Source: Rhodocyclales bacterium
GTDB lineage: Bacteria > Pseudomonadota > Gammaproteobacteria > Burkholderiales > Rhodocyclaceae
Direction: 5' to 3'
NCBI GenBank assembly: GCA_021286885.1
Contig: JAJTBM010000016.1
Coordinates: 1 to 18,384, forward strand
DNA length: 18,384 nt
Below the pieces are notes generated by a model, which saw only the letters and a program-made list of their open reading frames with translations, had not been told where the DNA came from and did not search any database. Within the stretch, counting starts at the first letter, position 1. The number at the start of each line of letters is the position of its first letter. Shown piece by piece: positions 7,183 through 14,633 of this stretch. The translations under genes and the position numbers were made by a program.

Positions 7183-7716
7183 TCATGCGCCCAACAGGGC
7201 ATCCAGACGGAACCGGGCGATCCGGCCAATCTGGGCAAGGCAGGTTTCAAACTCGGTGGCCCGGTCGTGGGTGAGGCGGGCCTCCACCGCGTCCATGATC
7301 TGGTAACGGCTCAGACCCTTGACTGCGATCACGAAGGGGAAGCCGAAGCGTTCCCGGTAGCGGGCGTTCAGGCTGCGCAGGCGGGCCAGCTCGGCGGCGC
7401 TGCATTGGTCCAGCCCGGCGCCGCGCTGCTCGCCGGTGGAGGCCTGGGTGAGGGTGCCGGCGGCGGCTTCCTTGCCGGCCAGCTCCGGGTGGGCGCAGAT
7501 GAGGGCGAGCTGCTCCGCCGGATCAGCCTCGGCCAGCACTGCGAGCAGGGCGGCGTGGAGTGCATCCACGCTGGCAAATGGGCGCTGGGCCCAGGCCCGT
7601 TCGGGAATCCACGGGGAATGCTCGAAGATGTCGGCCAGCCGGGTGGTGAATTCCGCTTGAGGCAGCGCCGAGAGGGTCGCCAGCGCAGCGGATACGGGGT
7701 GGGAAGAGATCGTCAT
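7183..7716 (-). CDS. uraD: OHCU decarboxylase UraD
   Basis: A 177-residue 2-oxo-4-hydroxy-4-carboxy-5-ureidoimidazoline decarboxylase. It converts the HiuH product stereospecifically into S-allantoin. Marks of the family are EHSPWIPERAW (32-42), the catalytic-His segment ICAHPELAGK (73-82, His76), STGEQRGAGLD (93-103), LNARYRERFGFPFVIAVKG (116-134) and the mostly helical fold. Length is normal. The ATG at 7716 follows the puuD stop by 12 bases with a G-rich ribosome site (AAGGGGG). Its stop overlaps the alternative puuE start. Order after puuD and hiuH matches the reaction sequence. Confidence 0.94.
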   Translation of the reverse strand: MTISSHPVSAALATLSALPQAEFTTRLADIFEHSPWIPERAWAQRPFASVDALHAALLAVLAEADPAEQLALICAHPELAGKEAAAGTLTQASTGEQRGAGLDQCSAAELARLRSLNARYRERFGFPFVIAVKGLSRYQIMDAVEARLTHDRATEFETCLAQIGRIARFRLDALLGA

Positions 7717-7728
7717 GGTCGCGCCCCC

Positions 7729-8922
7729 TTAGTCCGTGATCCGTGCGCCCTGGGCCTGCCAGCGCACCAGGCGCTGCCGCTCGGGCTCGGTGATGTGGGT
7801 CAGGTTGCCCAGGGGCATGTAGCCGCTGCCCACGGTTTCGGCCAGCTTGGCTGCGTGCTGGGCGATCTGGGCGGGGGTTTCGAGCAGCACGCCCTTGGGC
7901 GCCTGGGCAAAACCGGGCTGGGTGGGGCGGGCTGCGTGGCACGTCACGCAGCGCTGGGCGACGATGGCTTCCACCTCGGCAAAGGGCACCTGGGTGCCGC
8001 CGGTCTGCACCGGAGCCGGCGCGAGGGCGGCGATCAGGGCCAGGAGCAGCCCCGCCCCGGCGGCGGGCAGCCACCATTTGAGCAGGCCCCGGTGGCGCAG
8101 CACAAAGAACTGGCGGATCAGCACCCCGGCCAGCATCATCACCACCAGCACCAGCCAGCCCCGGGGATGGGCGTAGGTCATGGGGTAGTGGTTGCTGATC
8201 ATGATGAACAGCACCGGCAGGGTGAAGTAGGTGTTATGCACCGAGCGCTGCTTGCCGATCTGGCCGGGGCGCGGGTCCACCGCCTCGCCGGCGCGGATCT
8301 GGGCGACCATGCGCTTCTGGCCCGGGATGATGTGGAAAAACACGTTGGCCACCATCATGGTGCCCAGCATGGCGCCCACGTGGATGTAGGCGCCCCGTGC
8401 CGAGAACACCTGGTGCAGCAGCCAGTCGCACAGCACCACAAAGGCGAACACCAGCACCGCCAGCAGCCCGTCGCGCCCGAACAGCAGGCCGCACAGGGCG
8501 TTGTAGACCAGCCAGCCCACGGCCAGGAAGGCCACCGAAATGCCAATCGCCGCCGCCGGGCTGAGGGCCAGCACCTGGGGGTCGATCAGGTAGCTGGAGG
8601 CGCCAATCCAGTACACCACCGCCAGCATGCCCATGCCAGACCACCAGGTGGTGTAGGCCTCCCACTTGGACCAGTGCAGGTCCTGGGTAAGGGGCTCGCC
8701 CCGGGGGCCGGTCAGGAACTTCTGGCTGCAGTAAAAACCGCCCCCGTGCACCGCCCACAGCTCGCCGAACACGCCACGCTGCTGGTCTGCCGCCTTGGCG
8801 GGCGGGCGCAGCGCGTTGTCGAGCATCACAAAGTAAAAGGACGCGCCAATCCAGGCGATCCCGGTAATCAGATGGAGCCAGCGGATGAGCAGGTTGGCCC
8901 AGTCGAGGAGATAGGCTTCCAT
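7729..8922 (-). CDS. puuD: Membrane-bound urate oxidase PuuD with cytochrome c domain
   Basis: A 397-residue urate hydroxylase of the PuuD type. About eight hydrophobic helices fill residues 10-300 (urate-oxidase N domain, e.g. WLHLITGIAWIGASFYFVMLDN at 15-36, HIIPGQKRM at 197-205, SVHNTYFTLPVLFIMISNHYP at 227-247), followed by a periplasmic-type cytochrome c domain with heme site CVTCH (325-329) and probable Met ligand in GYMPLGN (Met369). It oxidises urate to 5-hydroxyisourate and passes electrons to the respiratory chain, instead of using O2 and making peroxide like uricase. The ATG at 8922 begins three bases after the hiuH stop; its own ribosome site is weak, so coupling is likely. It needs c-type cytochrome maturation. 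Confidence 0.95.
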   Translation of the reverse strand: MEAYLLDWANLLIRWLHLITGIAWIGASFYFVMLDNALRPPAKAADQQRGVFGELWAVHGGGFYCSQKFLTGPRGEPLTQDLHWSKWEAYTTWWSGMGMLAVVYWIGASSYLIDPQVLALSPAAAIGISVAFLAVGWLVYNALCGLLFGRDGLLAVLVFAFVVLCDWLLHQVFSARGAYIHVGAMLGTMMVANVFFHIIPGQKRMVAQIRAGEAVDPRPGQIGKQRSVHNTYFTLPVLFIMISNHYPMTYAHPRGWLVLVVMMLAGVLIRQFFVLRHRGLLKWWLPAAGAGLLLALIAALAPAPVQTGGTQVPFAEVEAIVAQRCVTCHAARPTQPGFAQAPKGVLLETPAQIAQHAAKLAETVGSGYMPLGNLTHITEPERQRLVRWQAQGARITD

Positions 8923-8925
8923 CGC

Positions 8926-9279
8926 TCAGCTGCCCCGATAGGTGGAGTAGCTCCACGGCGAAACCAGCAGCGGCACGTGGTAGTGCTGGGCCGGCGCGGC
9001 GATGCCAAAGCGCAGCACCACTTCATCCACAAACAGCGGCTCGGGCAGGCCCAGGCCCTGGGCGCGGAAGTAGTCGCCGGCAGCAAACACCAGCTCGTAC
9101 GGCCCGGCCTCCAAGGCTGCGCCTTCGAGCAGGGGCGCATCACAGCGCCCGTCGTGGTTGGTGAGGGTGTCCAGCAGCAGGCGGCGATCACCGCCCGCGA
9201 GGCTGAACAGGCGCACGCGGATACCGCAGCCCGGGCAGCCCCGGGCGGTGTCGAGTACGTGGGTGGTAAGGCGTCCCAT
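8926..9279 (-). CDS. hiuH: 5-hydroxyisourate hydrolase (transthyretin-related)
   Basis: A 117-residue transthyretin-related HIU hydrolase that opens 5-hydroxyisourate to OHCU. All signatures are present: LTTHVLDTARGCPG (4-17, with His7), NHDGRCDAPL (41-50, with Arg45), HYHVPLLVSPWSYSTYRGS (99-117) and the diagnostic C-terminal YRGS tetrapeptide. No signal peptide is visible, so it is cytoplasmic. The ATG at 9279 has AGGAG nine bases upstream; the frame stays open into the upstream gap, but those residues are not family-like. It is the first gene of the purine operon, 121 bases after dctA in the same direction. Confidence 0.95.
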   Translation of the reverse strand: MGRLTTHVLDTARGCPGCGIRVRLFSLAGGDRRLLLDTLTNHDGRCDAPLLEGAALEAGPYELVFAAGDYFRAQGLGLPEPLFVDEVVLRFGIAAPAQHYHVPLLVSPWSYSTYRGS

Positions 9280-9318
9280 GAAATAGCTCCTGATGCCTGA
9301 AGGTTCAAGTACCGAGCA

Positions 9319-9343
9319 GTTTAGGGCGCCGCCCTGTTTAGGG
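9319..9343 (-). promoter_or_regulatory. Direct repeat GTTTAGGG in the hiuH upstream gap
   Basis: GTTTAGGG occurs at 9319-9326 and again at 9336-9343, 17 bases apart, around a short GC-rich dyad, about 40-65 bases upstream of the hiuH start codon. It is a candidate regulator site for the purine operon, or part of a weak dctA 3' hairpin. I could not find a convincing -35/-10 pair in the 9280-9400 gap. Confidence 0.25.
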
Positions 9344-9400
9344 AACCGATGCACACGTATAAGCGGTATATGCGTTTCAATATCTTGAAGGCCGGGGCAA

Positions 9401-10708
9401 TCAGGATGCCTTGACCGCCTCCGCCGCCGGGCTGCGCAGGTCCACCTTGATCTCGCCGGAAAGCACCTGAGTGGCCCGCTGGCGGTCGATGTCCTTCTCC
9501 CACACGCCAATCACGATGGTGGCCACGCAGTTGCCGATCATGTTGGTCAGCGCCCGCGCCATGCCCATGAACCAATCCACCGACAGCACCAGCACCAGCC
9601 CGATGGCCGGGATGGCAGGCATCGCGCCCAGGGTGGCCGCCAGAATCACGATGGCCGAACCCGGCACCCCGTGGGCACCCTTGGAGGTAATCAGCGAAAT
9701 GGCCAGGATGGTGAGCAAATCCGGCGTGCTCAGGGGGGTGTTGGTGGCCTGGGCGATGAACACCGCCGCCAGGGTCAGGTAAATGGAAAAACCATCCAGA
9801 TTGAAGGAGTAGCCGGTGGGAATCACCAGACCCACGGTGGAATGACGCACCCCCATCAGCTCCAGCTTGCGCATCACCTGGGGCAGCACCGCATCCGACG
9901 AAGCGGTGCCCAGCACCACCAGCAGTTCTTCACGCAGATAGCCGATCAGCCGGAAGATGTTGAAGCCCGCCAGCCGCAGAATGCCGCCCAGCACCAGCAC
10001 CACGAACAGCCCACAGGTCACGTAGAACAGCAGCACCAGCATGCCCAACTGCTTGAGGGAACCCAGACCATACTTGGCCACGGTGAACGCCACCGCCCCC
10101 AGCACGCCCAGGGGCGCCAGCTTGACGATGTAGCCAATCACCTTGAAGAACACCTGGCCCAGGCAATCGATGGCGGTGGTCACCGGACGGCCTTTTTCGC
10201 CCATCACCGCCAGCGCACAGCCGAACAGAATGGCCAGCAGCAGCACTTGCAGGATGTCGCCCTTGGCAAACGCATCGGTGAAGGTGGAGGGAATCAGGCG
10301 CATCAGGAATTCCACCGTATTGCTCACCTGGGCAGCCCGTTCGGTGTAGGTGGCAAGCCCGCTGCCATCCAGGCTGGCCGGGTTCACGTTCATCCCGGCA
10401 CCGGGCTGGATCACATAGGCCAGCACCACCCCGAGGGCCAGGGCGAAGGTGGTCACGATCTCGAAATACACCAGGGCCTTGGCGCCCACCCGCCCGACCT
10501 TGCGGATGTCGCCGGTGCTACAGATGCCATGCACCACCACACAGAACACCAGGGGCGCCACGATCATCTTGATGAGCTTGATGAAGCCATCGCCCAGCGG
10601 CTTGAGCTGCACCCCGAACTCCGGCCATGTATTGCCGACGATGATGCCCAAGACCAGGGCAATCACCACCTGCCCGAACAACGTTTGGTGAAACAGCTTC
10701 TTTTGCAC
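9401..10708 (-). CDS. dctA: C4-dicarboxylate:cation symporter DctA
   Basis: A DctA of about 435 residues (DAACS family) that imports succinate, fumarate and malate. Motifs in order: LIKMIVAPLVFCVVVHGI, the serine-rich hairpin GTASSDAVLPQVM, helix-7 FNLDGFSIYLTLAAVFIAQATN, hairpin 2 TSKGAHGVPGSAIVILAATL, and helix 8 MARALTNMIGN. The helix-8 Asp of amino-acid carriers is replaced (GMARALTN), matching E. coli DctA. I chose the GTG at 10708 because GAGG lies six bases upstream; a GTG at 10720 would add four residues but has no ribosome site. A perfect TATAAT lies at 10873-10878 on the minus strand, giving a leader of about 150 bases. The gene precedes the purine operon and diverges from a GntR gene, a common regulator-transporter arrangement. 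Confidence 0.93.
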   Translation of the reverse strand: MQKKLFHQTLFGQVVIALVLGIIVGNTWPEFGVQLKPLGDGFIKLIKMIVAPLVFCVVVHGICSTGDIRKVGRVGAKALVYFEIVTTFALALGVVLAYVIQPGAGMNVNPASLDGSGLATYTERAAQVSNTVEFLMRLIPSTFTDAFAKGDILQVLLLAILFGCALAVMGEKGRPVTTAIDCLGQVFFKVIGYIVKLAPLGVLGAVAFTVAKYGLGSLKQLGMLVLLFYVTCGLFVVLVLGGILRLAGFNIFRLIGYLREELLVVLGTASSDAVLPQVMRKLELMGVRHSTVGLVIPTGYSFNLDGFSIYLTLAAVFIAQATNTPLSTPDLLTILAISLITSKGAHGVPGSAIVILAATLGAMPAIPAIGLVLVLSVDWFMGMARALTNMIGNCVATIVIGVWEKDIDRQRATQVLSGEIKVDLRSPAAEAVKAS

Positions 10709-10857
10709 GACGAACCTCACTCACAGCATGGAAGGGGAAAACAGACGCGACAACAACCAAGCCTTCACCGCAGCGTTCCGGCAGGGATCACCCCCTGAGC
10801 GCCCGGCCATGGGCGGGCGACACTCGGATAGAGCGGCCCACAAAAAATTTCTTCTGA

Positions 10858-10878
10858 AATGTTAGTTGAAACATTATA
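10858..10878 (-). promoter_or_regulatory. dctA promoter -10 (TATAAT) with overlapping inverted repeat
   Basis: On the minus strand a perfect TATAAT lies at 10878-10873, with no good -35 element at normal spacing, which points to activator dependence. The 18-bp inverted repeat AATGTT-N6-AACATT (10858-10875) overlaps this -10 element and the likely start site near 10866. The region is much more AT-rich than its surroundings. Confidence 0.5.
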
Positions 10879-10903
10879 ACCATAAAAAATCAAAGTTTCT
10901 TAT

Positions 10904-10932
10904 GCACCAAACACTTAGCATCACGCACCAAA
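10904..10932. promoter_or_regulatory. Paired GCACCAAA boxes between dctA and gntR
   Basis: GCACCAAA occurs at 10904-10911 and 10925-10932, 21 bp (two helical turns) apart. Relative to the dctA -10 element they fall near -40 and -60, where an activator would sit. They also precede the divergent regulator gene. The same half-site forms inverted repeats at 1688-1697 and 1761-1779 before the other symporter. Confidence 0.45.
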
Positions 10933-11017
10933 ACGGGGCGGGCCCGTTTGCCACGATACGGGCCACAGTGGGACAATGCAGCCCCGGAAAAACAGGCTCG
11001 CCCCTCAAAGGAAACCC

Positions 11018-11677
11018 ATGCAGGAATCGGATGGCCAGCTCCTGGCCGACAAGGCCTTCATCGCCCTGCGCACGCTGCTGATCGGTGGCAGCCTGCGGGC
11101 CGGCCAGTTTCTTTCGATGCCGGATCTGGTGAAGCTCATCGAGCTGCCCATGGCCCCCGTGCGGGAGGCCGTGAAGCGCGTGGAATCCGCCGGCCTGCTG
11201 CGGGTGCTGCCCAAGCGCGGGGTGGCGGTGATGGACAGCAGCCCCGCCCTGATCCGCGAATGCTTTCATCTGCGCACGATCTTCGACCAGGAAGGCGCCC
11301 GCGAACTGGCCCGCCGGGGCGACACCCTGGACGCCCTGCGGGACACCCACCGCCAGCTGCTGGCCACCGCCCGGGACGGCATCACCCCCTCCCTCCAGCA
11401 GGATGCGATCCATGTCGACTGGGCCCTGCACGAAGCCCTGGTGGCCGCCCTCGACAACCCCAGCGCCCAAGACATCTACCGCCGCAACCAGGATCGGATT
11501 CTGGTGATGCAACACGCCCGCCCCCTGCTGCCCGACCGGATCATCCCGGCCATGGAAGAACACCTGGCCATTCTGGAAGCCATTGCCAGCGGCGACCCGG
11601 AAGCCGCCGCCAGCCAGGTGCGCCTGCACTTTCGCCAGACCCTGCGCTGGTGGGGCATCATCGACCCGGCAGACTGA
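11018..11677 (+). CDS. GntR family (FadR/FCD) transcriptional regulator
   Basis: A 219-residue regulator with an N-terminal winged helix-turn-helix (about 8-71; LSMPDLVKLIELPMAPVREAVKRVESAGLL is the GntR signature region) and a C-terminal helical FCD ligand domain (about 78-210). The FCD metal-site pattern is present: Asp134-x3-His138, His182 and His204. This class binds small carboxylates, and its operators usually have TGGT...ACCA symmetry. The ATG at 11018 has AAAGGA at proper spacing; an in-frame ATG at 10976 would add 14 residues that do not look like GntR. It is transcribed away from dctA, so dctA and perhaps the purine operon are the likely targets. The ligand could be a dicarboxylate or a purine breakdown product; the sequence cannot decide. 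Confidence 0.9.
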   Translation: MQESDGQLLADKAFIALRTLLIGGSLRAGQFLSMPDLVKLIELPMAPVREAVKRVESAGLLRVLPKRGVAVMDSSPALIRECFHLRTIFDQEGARELARRGDTLDALRDTHRQLLATARDGITPSLQQDAIHVDWALHEALVAALDNPSAQDIYRRNQDRILVMQHARPLLPDRIIPAMEEHLAILEAIASGDPEAAASQVRLHFRQTLRWWGIIDPAD

Positions 11678-11749
11678 TCCACCACAAGGCACGCCCGGCC
11701 CCCTGGGGCATAATCCGAGCACTTTGAGCCCTCTTGCCCTGCGTGCCCC

Positions 11750-13189
11750 ATGAGCGAACAGCACCGCCTGCCCGCCAGCTTCAACCGCGAACTGCTGAAG
11801 CAGGAAACGCCCCCCGTCAGCATTCAGCGCCCCGCCGACTGGATCAGCAATCTGCGCAGCATCATCACCGGCCAGCGCAACCTGCTCGCCATCTGGCCCG
11901 ACCGGGCCTACCGGGCCCTGAGCCTCAAGTTCAAGCTGCTCAATCAGCCCTATCTGGTGTGCAACAGCCCGGACACGGTGCGCCGGGTGTTTCTGGACGA
12001 ACACGACAACTACGACCGCAAGAGCCCCCAGATGCGCCACGCCCTGGAGCCCCTGCTGGGGGATGGGCTGTTCGTGAGTGATGGCGAACTCTGGAAGGAG
12101 CGCCGGGCCTACTGCGCCCCGGCCTTTGAAAAGGAGCTGCTGCCCGACTTTGCCCAGCTCATGACCGACTCGGCCCGGGAAGTGGCCGACCGCTGGGCCC
12201 AACTCCCAGCCGACAGCCCGGTGGACATGCTCAATGAAATGGCCCGACTCACCGCCCGCATCATCGGCCGCACCGTGTTTGGCGATGAAACCTCCGACGC
12301 CGAGGCCGCCCAGGTGGTGCGCGGCTTCTCCGAATACCAGCGCCAGATCGACCAGCTCAGCATTGCCGACAGCTTCGGCCTGCCCTTCCTGCGCTGGCTC
12401 ACCAACCCGCTCCAGCACCTGCGCTGCCTGCGTGCCGGCGCCCGGGTGCAGGCGGTGATCGACCGCATCATCCAACGCCAGCAGAACGCCCCCCAGGGAG
12501 CGCGCCTCAACCTGATGCAGATGTTTCTGGAAGGCCACACGGGCGCCCGCGGCAGCACCCGACGCTGCCCCCTGCACCCCACCGCCGCCCGCAACGAGGC
12601 CATCGTAATGTTCATGGCGGGCCATGAAACCACCGCCAACGCCCTGGCCTGGGCCTGGTATCTGCTGGACCACAACCCCCGGGTGGCCGCCTGCCTGCAC
12701 GCCGAGCTGGATCAGGTACTCGGAGGCCGCCCGCCCACCCTGGAGGACGTGCCCAATCTGCCCTACACCCGGGCGGTGTTCGAAGAGACCATGCGCCTCT
12801 ACCCCCCCGTGCCCGTCCTGAGCCGCCAGGCCCGCCAGGCCGACGTGATCCGTGAACGGGACGTGGAGCCAGGCGCCATCATCCTCACCCTGCCCTGGCT
12901 GCTGCATCGCCACGAACTGTTCTGGGAAGCCCCCGAGCACTTCGTCCCCGAACGCTTTATGCCCGGCCAGCCGCGCCCGGACAAGTTCATCTACCTGCCC
13001 TTCAGCGTGGGCCACCGGGTCTGCCTGGGGCTGCGCTTCGGGCTCACCGAGGGGATTTTGTGTCTGGCCACCCTGGCCCAACGCTTCCGCGCCCAGGTGG
13101 CCCCCGGACATCAGGTGGCCATCGAATGCCGGCTCACCCTGCGCCCCCAAGGGGGATTGCCCATGCTGCTCCAGCCGAGGCAGGCATGA
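11750..13189 (+). CDS. Cytochrome P450
   Basis: A 479-residue heme monooxygenase. Landmarks: C-helix WKERR (115-119), I-helix oxygen-activation motif AGHETTA (290-296), K-helix EETMR (ExxR at 346-349), FVPERFMPG (398-406), and heme loop PFSVGHRVCLG (417-427) with Cys425 as iron ligand. The layout and the WKERRAYCAPAF segment resemble class-E P450s of the CYP4/CYP102-like, often fatty-acid-oxidising, type, but the substrate is not predictable. No reductase or ferredoxin is fused or nearby. The ATG at 11750 is 72 bases after the GntR stop and has no clear ribosome site. The stop overlaps the next start as ATGA, so the P450 and the acyltransferase are translationally coupled. Confidence 0.93.
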   Translation: MSEQHRLPASFNRELLKQETPPVSIQRPADWISNLRSIITGQRNLLAIWPDRAYRALSLKFKLLNQPYLVCNSPDTVRRVFLDEHDNYDRKSPQMRHALEPLLGDGLFVSDGELWKERRAYCAPAFEKELLPDFAQLMTDSAREVADRWAQLPADSPVDMLNEMARLTARIIGRTVFGDETSDAEAAQVVRGFSEYQRQIDQLSIADSFGLPFLRWLTNPLQHLRCLRAGARVQAVIDRIIQRQQNAPQGARLNLMQMFLEGHTGARGSTRRCPLHPTAARNEAIVMFMAGHETTANALAWAWYLLDHNPRVAACLHAELDQVLGGRPPTLEDVPNLPYTRAVFEETMRLYPPVPVLSRQARQADVIRERDVEPGAIILTLPWLLHRHELFWEAPEHFVPERFMPGQPRPDKFIYLPFSVGHRVCLGLRFGLTEGILCLATLAQRFRAQVAPGHQVAIECRLTLRPQGGLPMLLQPRQA

Positions 13190-14067
13190 TCTCGCGCCGG
13201 GGCTGGACACCCCGCCAGTGGCTGGAATACGGGCTGATACGCAGCCTGGGGCTGCTCCCTGCCCCCCTCACCTCGGCCATCGGCGCGCTGCTCGGACGAC
13301 GCCATGCCCGGCGCGGGATTGCCGCCCGGCGCCTGTGGGTGGAACGCCTGCACCGCAATCTGGCCCATTACCAGGGGCTCCACGACCCGGCCGAGCGGGA
13401 ACGGCGCATCATCGAACACCTGGCCCGGGCCGGGCGCGTGCATGCGGAGTTTCTGGTGCACCAGAAGCTGCTGCGTAGCGGGCGCCTCCAGATCGAAGGC
13501 GCTGAGATCCTGGCCGGCATCGACCGACAGGTGATCGTGGTCTGCGCCCATCTGGCCAACTGGGAACTCATCGGCCACATCATGGCCCGCCTCGGGCGAC
13601 CCGTGTGCGACATCTACCTGCCCCCCAGCAACCCGGTGGAACACCGCATCGCCACCGAAGCCCGGCTACGCTGGCCCATTCCCACCGAGCTGATACCCGC
13701 CGGCCCGCGCACCCTGCAACAGGTGATGCGCGCCCTCGCCCGGGGCGACAACCTGCTGCTCTTTATCGACGAAGAAAAAGACGGCTACGTCCACGCCCCC
13801 CGCCTGGGCCGGGACGTCCCCTGGAGCGGCAACCGCTGGTTCGCCGCCCGCCTGGCCAGCAAATACGGGCTGGATCTGCTCCCGGTGCATTTTGAATCCC
13901 GGGGCCCGGCCCGCTACCAGGCCATCATCGACCCCCCCATCCCCGCCACTGGCCAAACCCCCGACACCCTCGCCACCCACCTCGAAACCCACCTGGACCG
14001 CTGGGTACGGGCCGGGCTGGAAGAGTGGTACTGGTTGCCTTATTTTGATCGGGACAGGCGGAACTGA
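13186..14067 (+). CDS. LpxL/HtrB-like lysophospholipid acyltransferase
   Basis: A 293-residue acyltransferase of the LpxL/HtrB/LPLAT family. Such proteins act at the inner leaflet of the inner membrane and move an acyl chain to lipid A or another acceptor. The catalytic H-x4-E motif is in CAHLANWELIG (His122, Glu127). DNLLLFIDEEKDG (188-200) and the C-terminal EEWYWLPYFDRDRR (279-292) correspond to later family blocks, although the tail differs from the HRRF ending of LpxL. The N-terminus has a short amphipathic or hydrophobic segment (WLEYGLIRSLGLLPAPLTSAIGALLG) rather than a cleavable signal. It overlaps the P450 by four bases (ATGA). The pairing suggests a joint lipid-modifying role; the acceptor is unknown. 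Confidence 0.85.
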   Translation: MISRRGWTPRQWLEYGLIRSLGLLPAPLTSAIGALLGRRHARRGIAARRLWVERLHRNLAHYQGLHDPAERERRIIEHLARAGRVHAEFLVHQKLLRSGRLQIEGAEILAGIDRQVIVVCAHLANWELIGHIMARLGRPVCDIYLPPSNPVEHRIATEARLRWPIPTELIPAGPRTLQQVMRALARGDNLLLFIDEEKDGYVHAPRLGRDVPWSGNRWFAARLASKYGLDLLPVHFESRGPARYQAIIDPPIPATGQTPDTLATHLETHLDRWVRAGLEEWYWLPYFDRDRRN

Positions 14068-14162
14068 CGGGGCGAAAATCGACCAGCGGCCTGGGGTGGC
14101 CGAGGGAGACAAAGCTCAACGGGGCCAGAGCCCTAGAATAAGCTTGGACAAAAAGATGGGAC

Positions 14163-14633
14163 TCAGTCGCCTTTTTTGAACAAACCCTTGGCGGCTGCAA
14201 TCAATTCATTGAGTGCAGAAATGAACGCGGATACATCCGTGACCTTGGGCGCATCTACTTGACGGGAGGCCTCATCCTCACGCCGATAGACGAATCGCAT
14301 CAAGCCCAGAACCAGTGCCGTTGGCATGGCTGCCATGAAGCCCAAAACAATCACGCTGAACTGGTCAAACCTCTCTGAATACGCCAAAAAACCTGCCAAC
14401 GCCACAAACGCCACCCACATCAAAACGGCCAAGGCCAACAGCGACGCAAACAAGGACTGACGCTGATTGAGCTGTTGCTCATACACATTCAGCTTGTGGT
14501 TCTGCAGGCGGGCGTCTGCCTTCGTCAAATACCCAGCAGATTGGTCATCTTGGTCGGCAGCGTGGTCGGAACTCGCAAGTGCTTGGCGCTCTTCGTGGAG
14601 TCCAGCCACAACCTTGGTAATTTTGTCAGCCAC
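14163..14633 (-). CDS. Two-helix membrane protein with polar N-terminal domain, unknown function
   Basis: A 156-residue protein I do not recognise. Residues 1-58 are polar, charged and Gln/Asn/Lys-rich, probably helical or coiled-coil. Two hydrophobic helices follow (about 61-84 and 92-114), then a charged stretch VYRREDEAS and an amphipathic C-terminal helix (about 134-152) ending in LFKKGD. The GTG start at 14633 overlaps the end of the peptidase gene by eight bases, so the two are translated together. Composition is visibly more AT-rich than the flanking genes, with different codon choice, which suggests acquisition by transfer. It could be a membrane effector or anchor working with the peptidase; that is inference. 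Confidence 0.75.
   Translation of the reverse strand: MADKITKVVAGLHEERQALASSDHAADQDDQSAGYLTKADARLQNHKLNVYEQQLNQRQSLFASLLALAVLMWVAFVALAGFLAYSERFDQFSVIVLGFMAAMPTALVLGLMRFVYRREDEASRQVDAPKVTDVSAFISALNELIAAAKGLFKKGD

Noticed and set aside
7267..9300. Long plus-strand open frame (677 codons) opposite uraD, puuD and hiuH
   Set aside because: The His/Gln/Gly-rich translation has no domain, and the opposite strand carries three certain enzymes.
10721..11017. Standard -35/-10 promoter for gntR
   Set aside because: TTGAAA at 10866 has no acceptable -10 at 16-18 bases, so I did not call it.
11651..11715. Near-repeat TGGGGCATCATC / TGGGGCATAATC before the P450 gene
   Set aside because: The first copy is coding sequence of gntR (WWGIID); the similarity is short and probably chance.
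10874..13210. Very long minus-strand open frame (778 codons) opposite gntR and the P450
   Set aside because: Gly/Gln/His/Ala-rich antisense artefact of GC-rich codon use; both plus-strand genes have clear family motifs.
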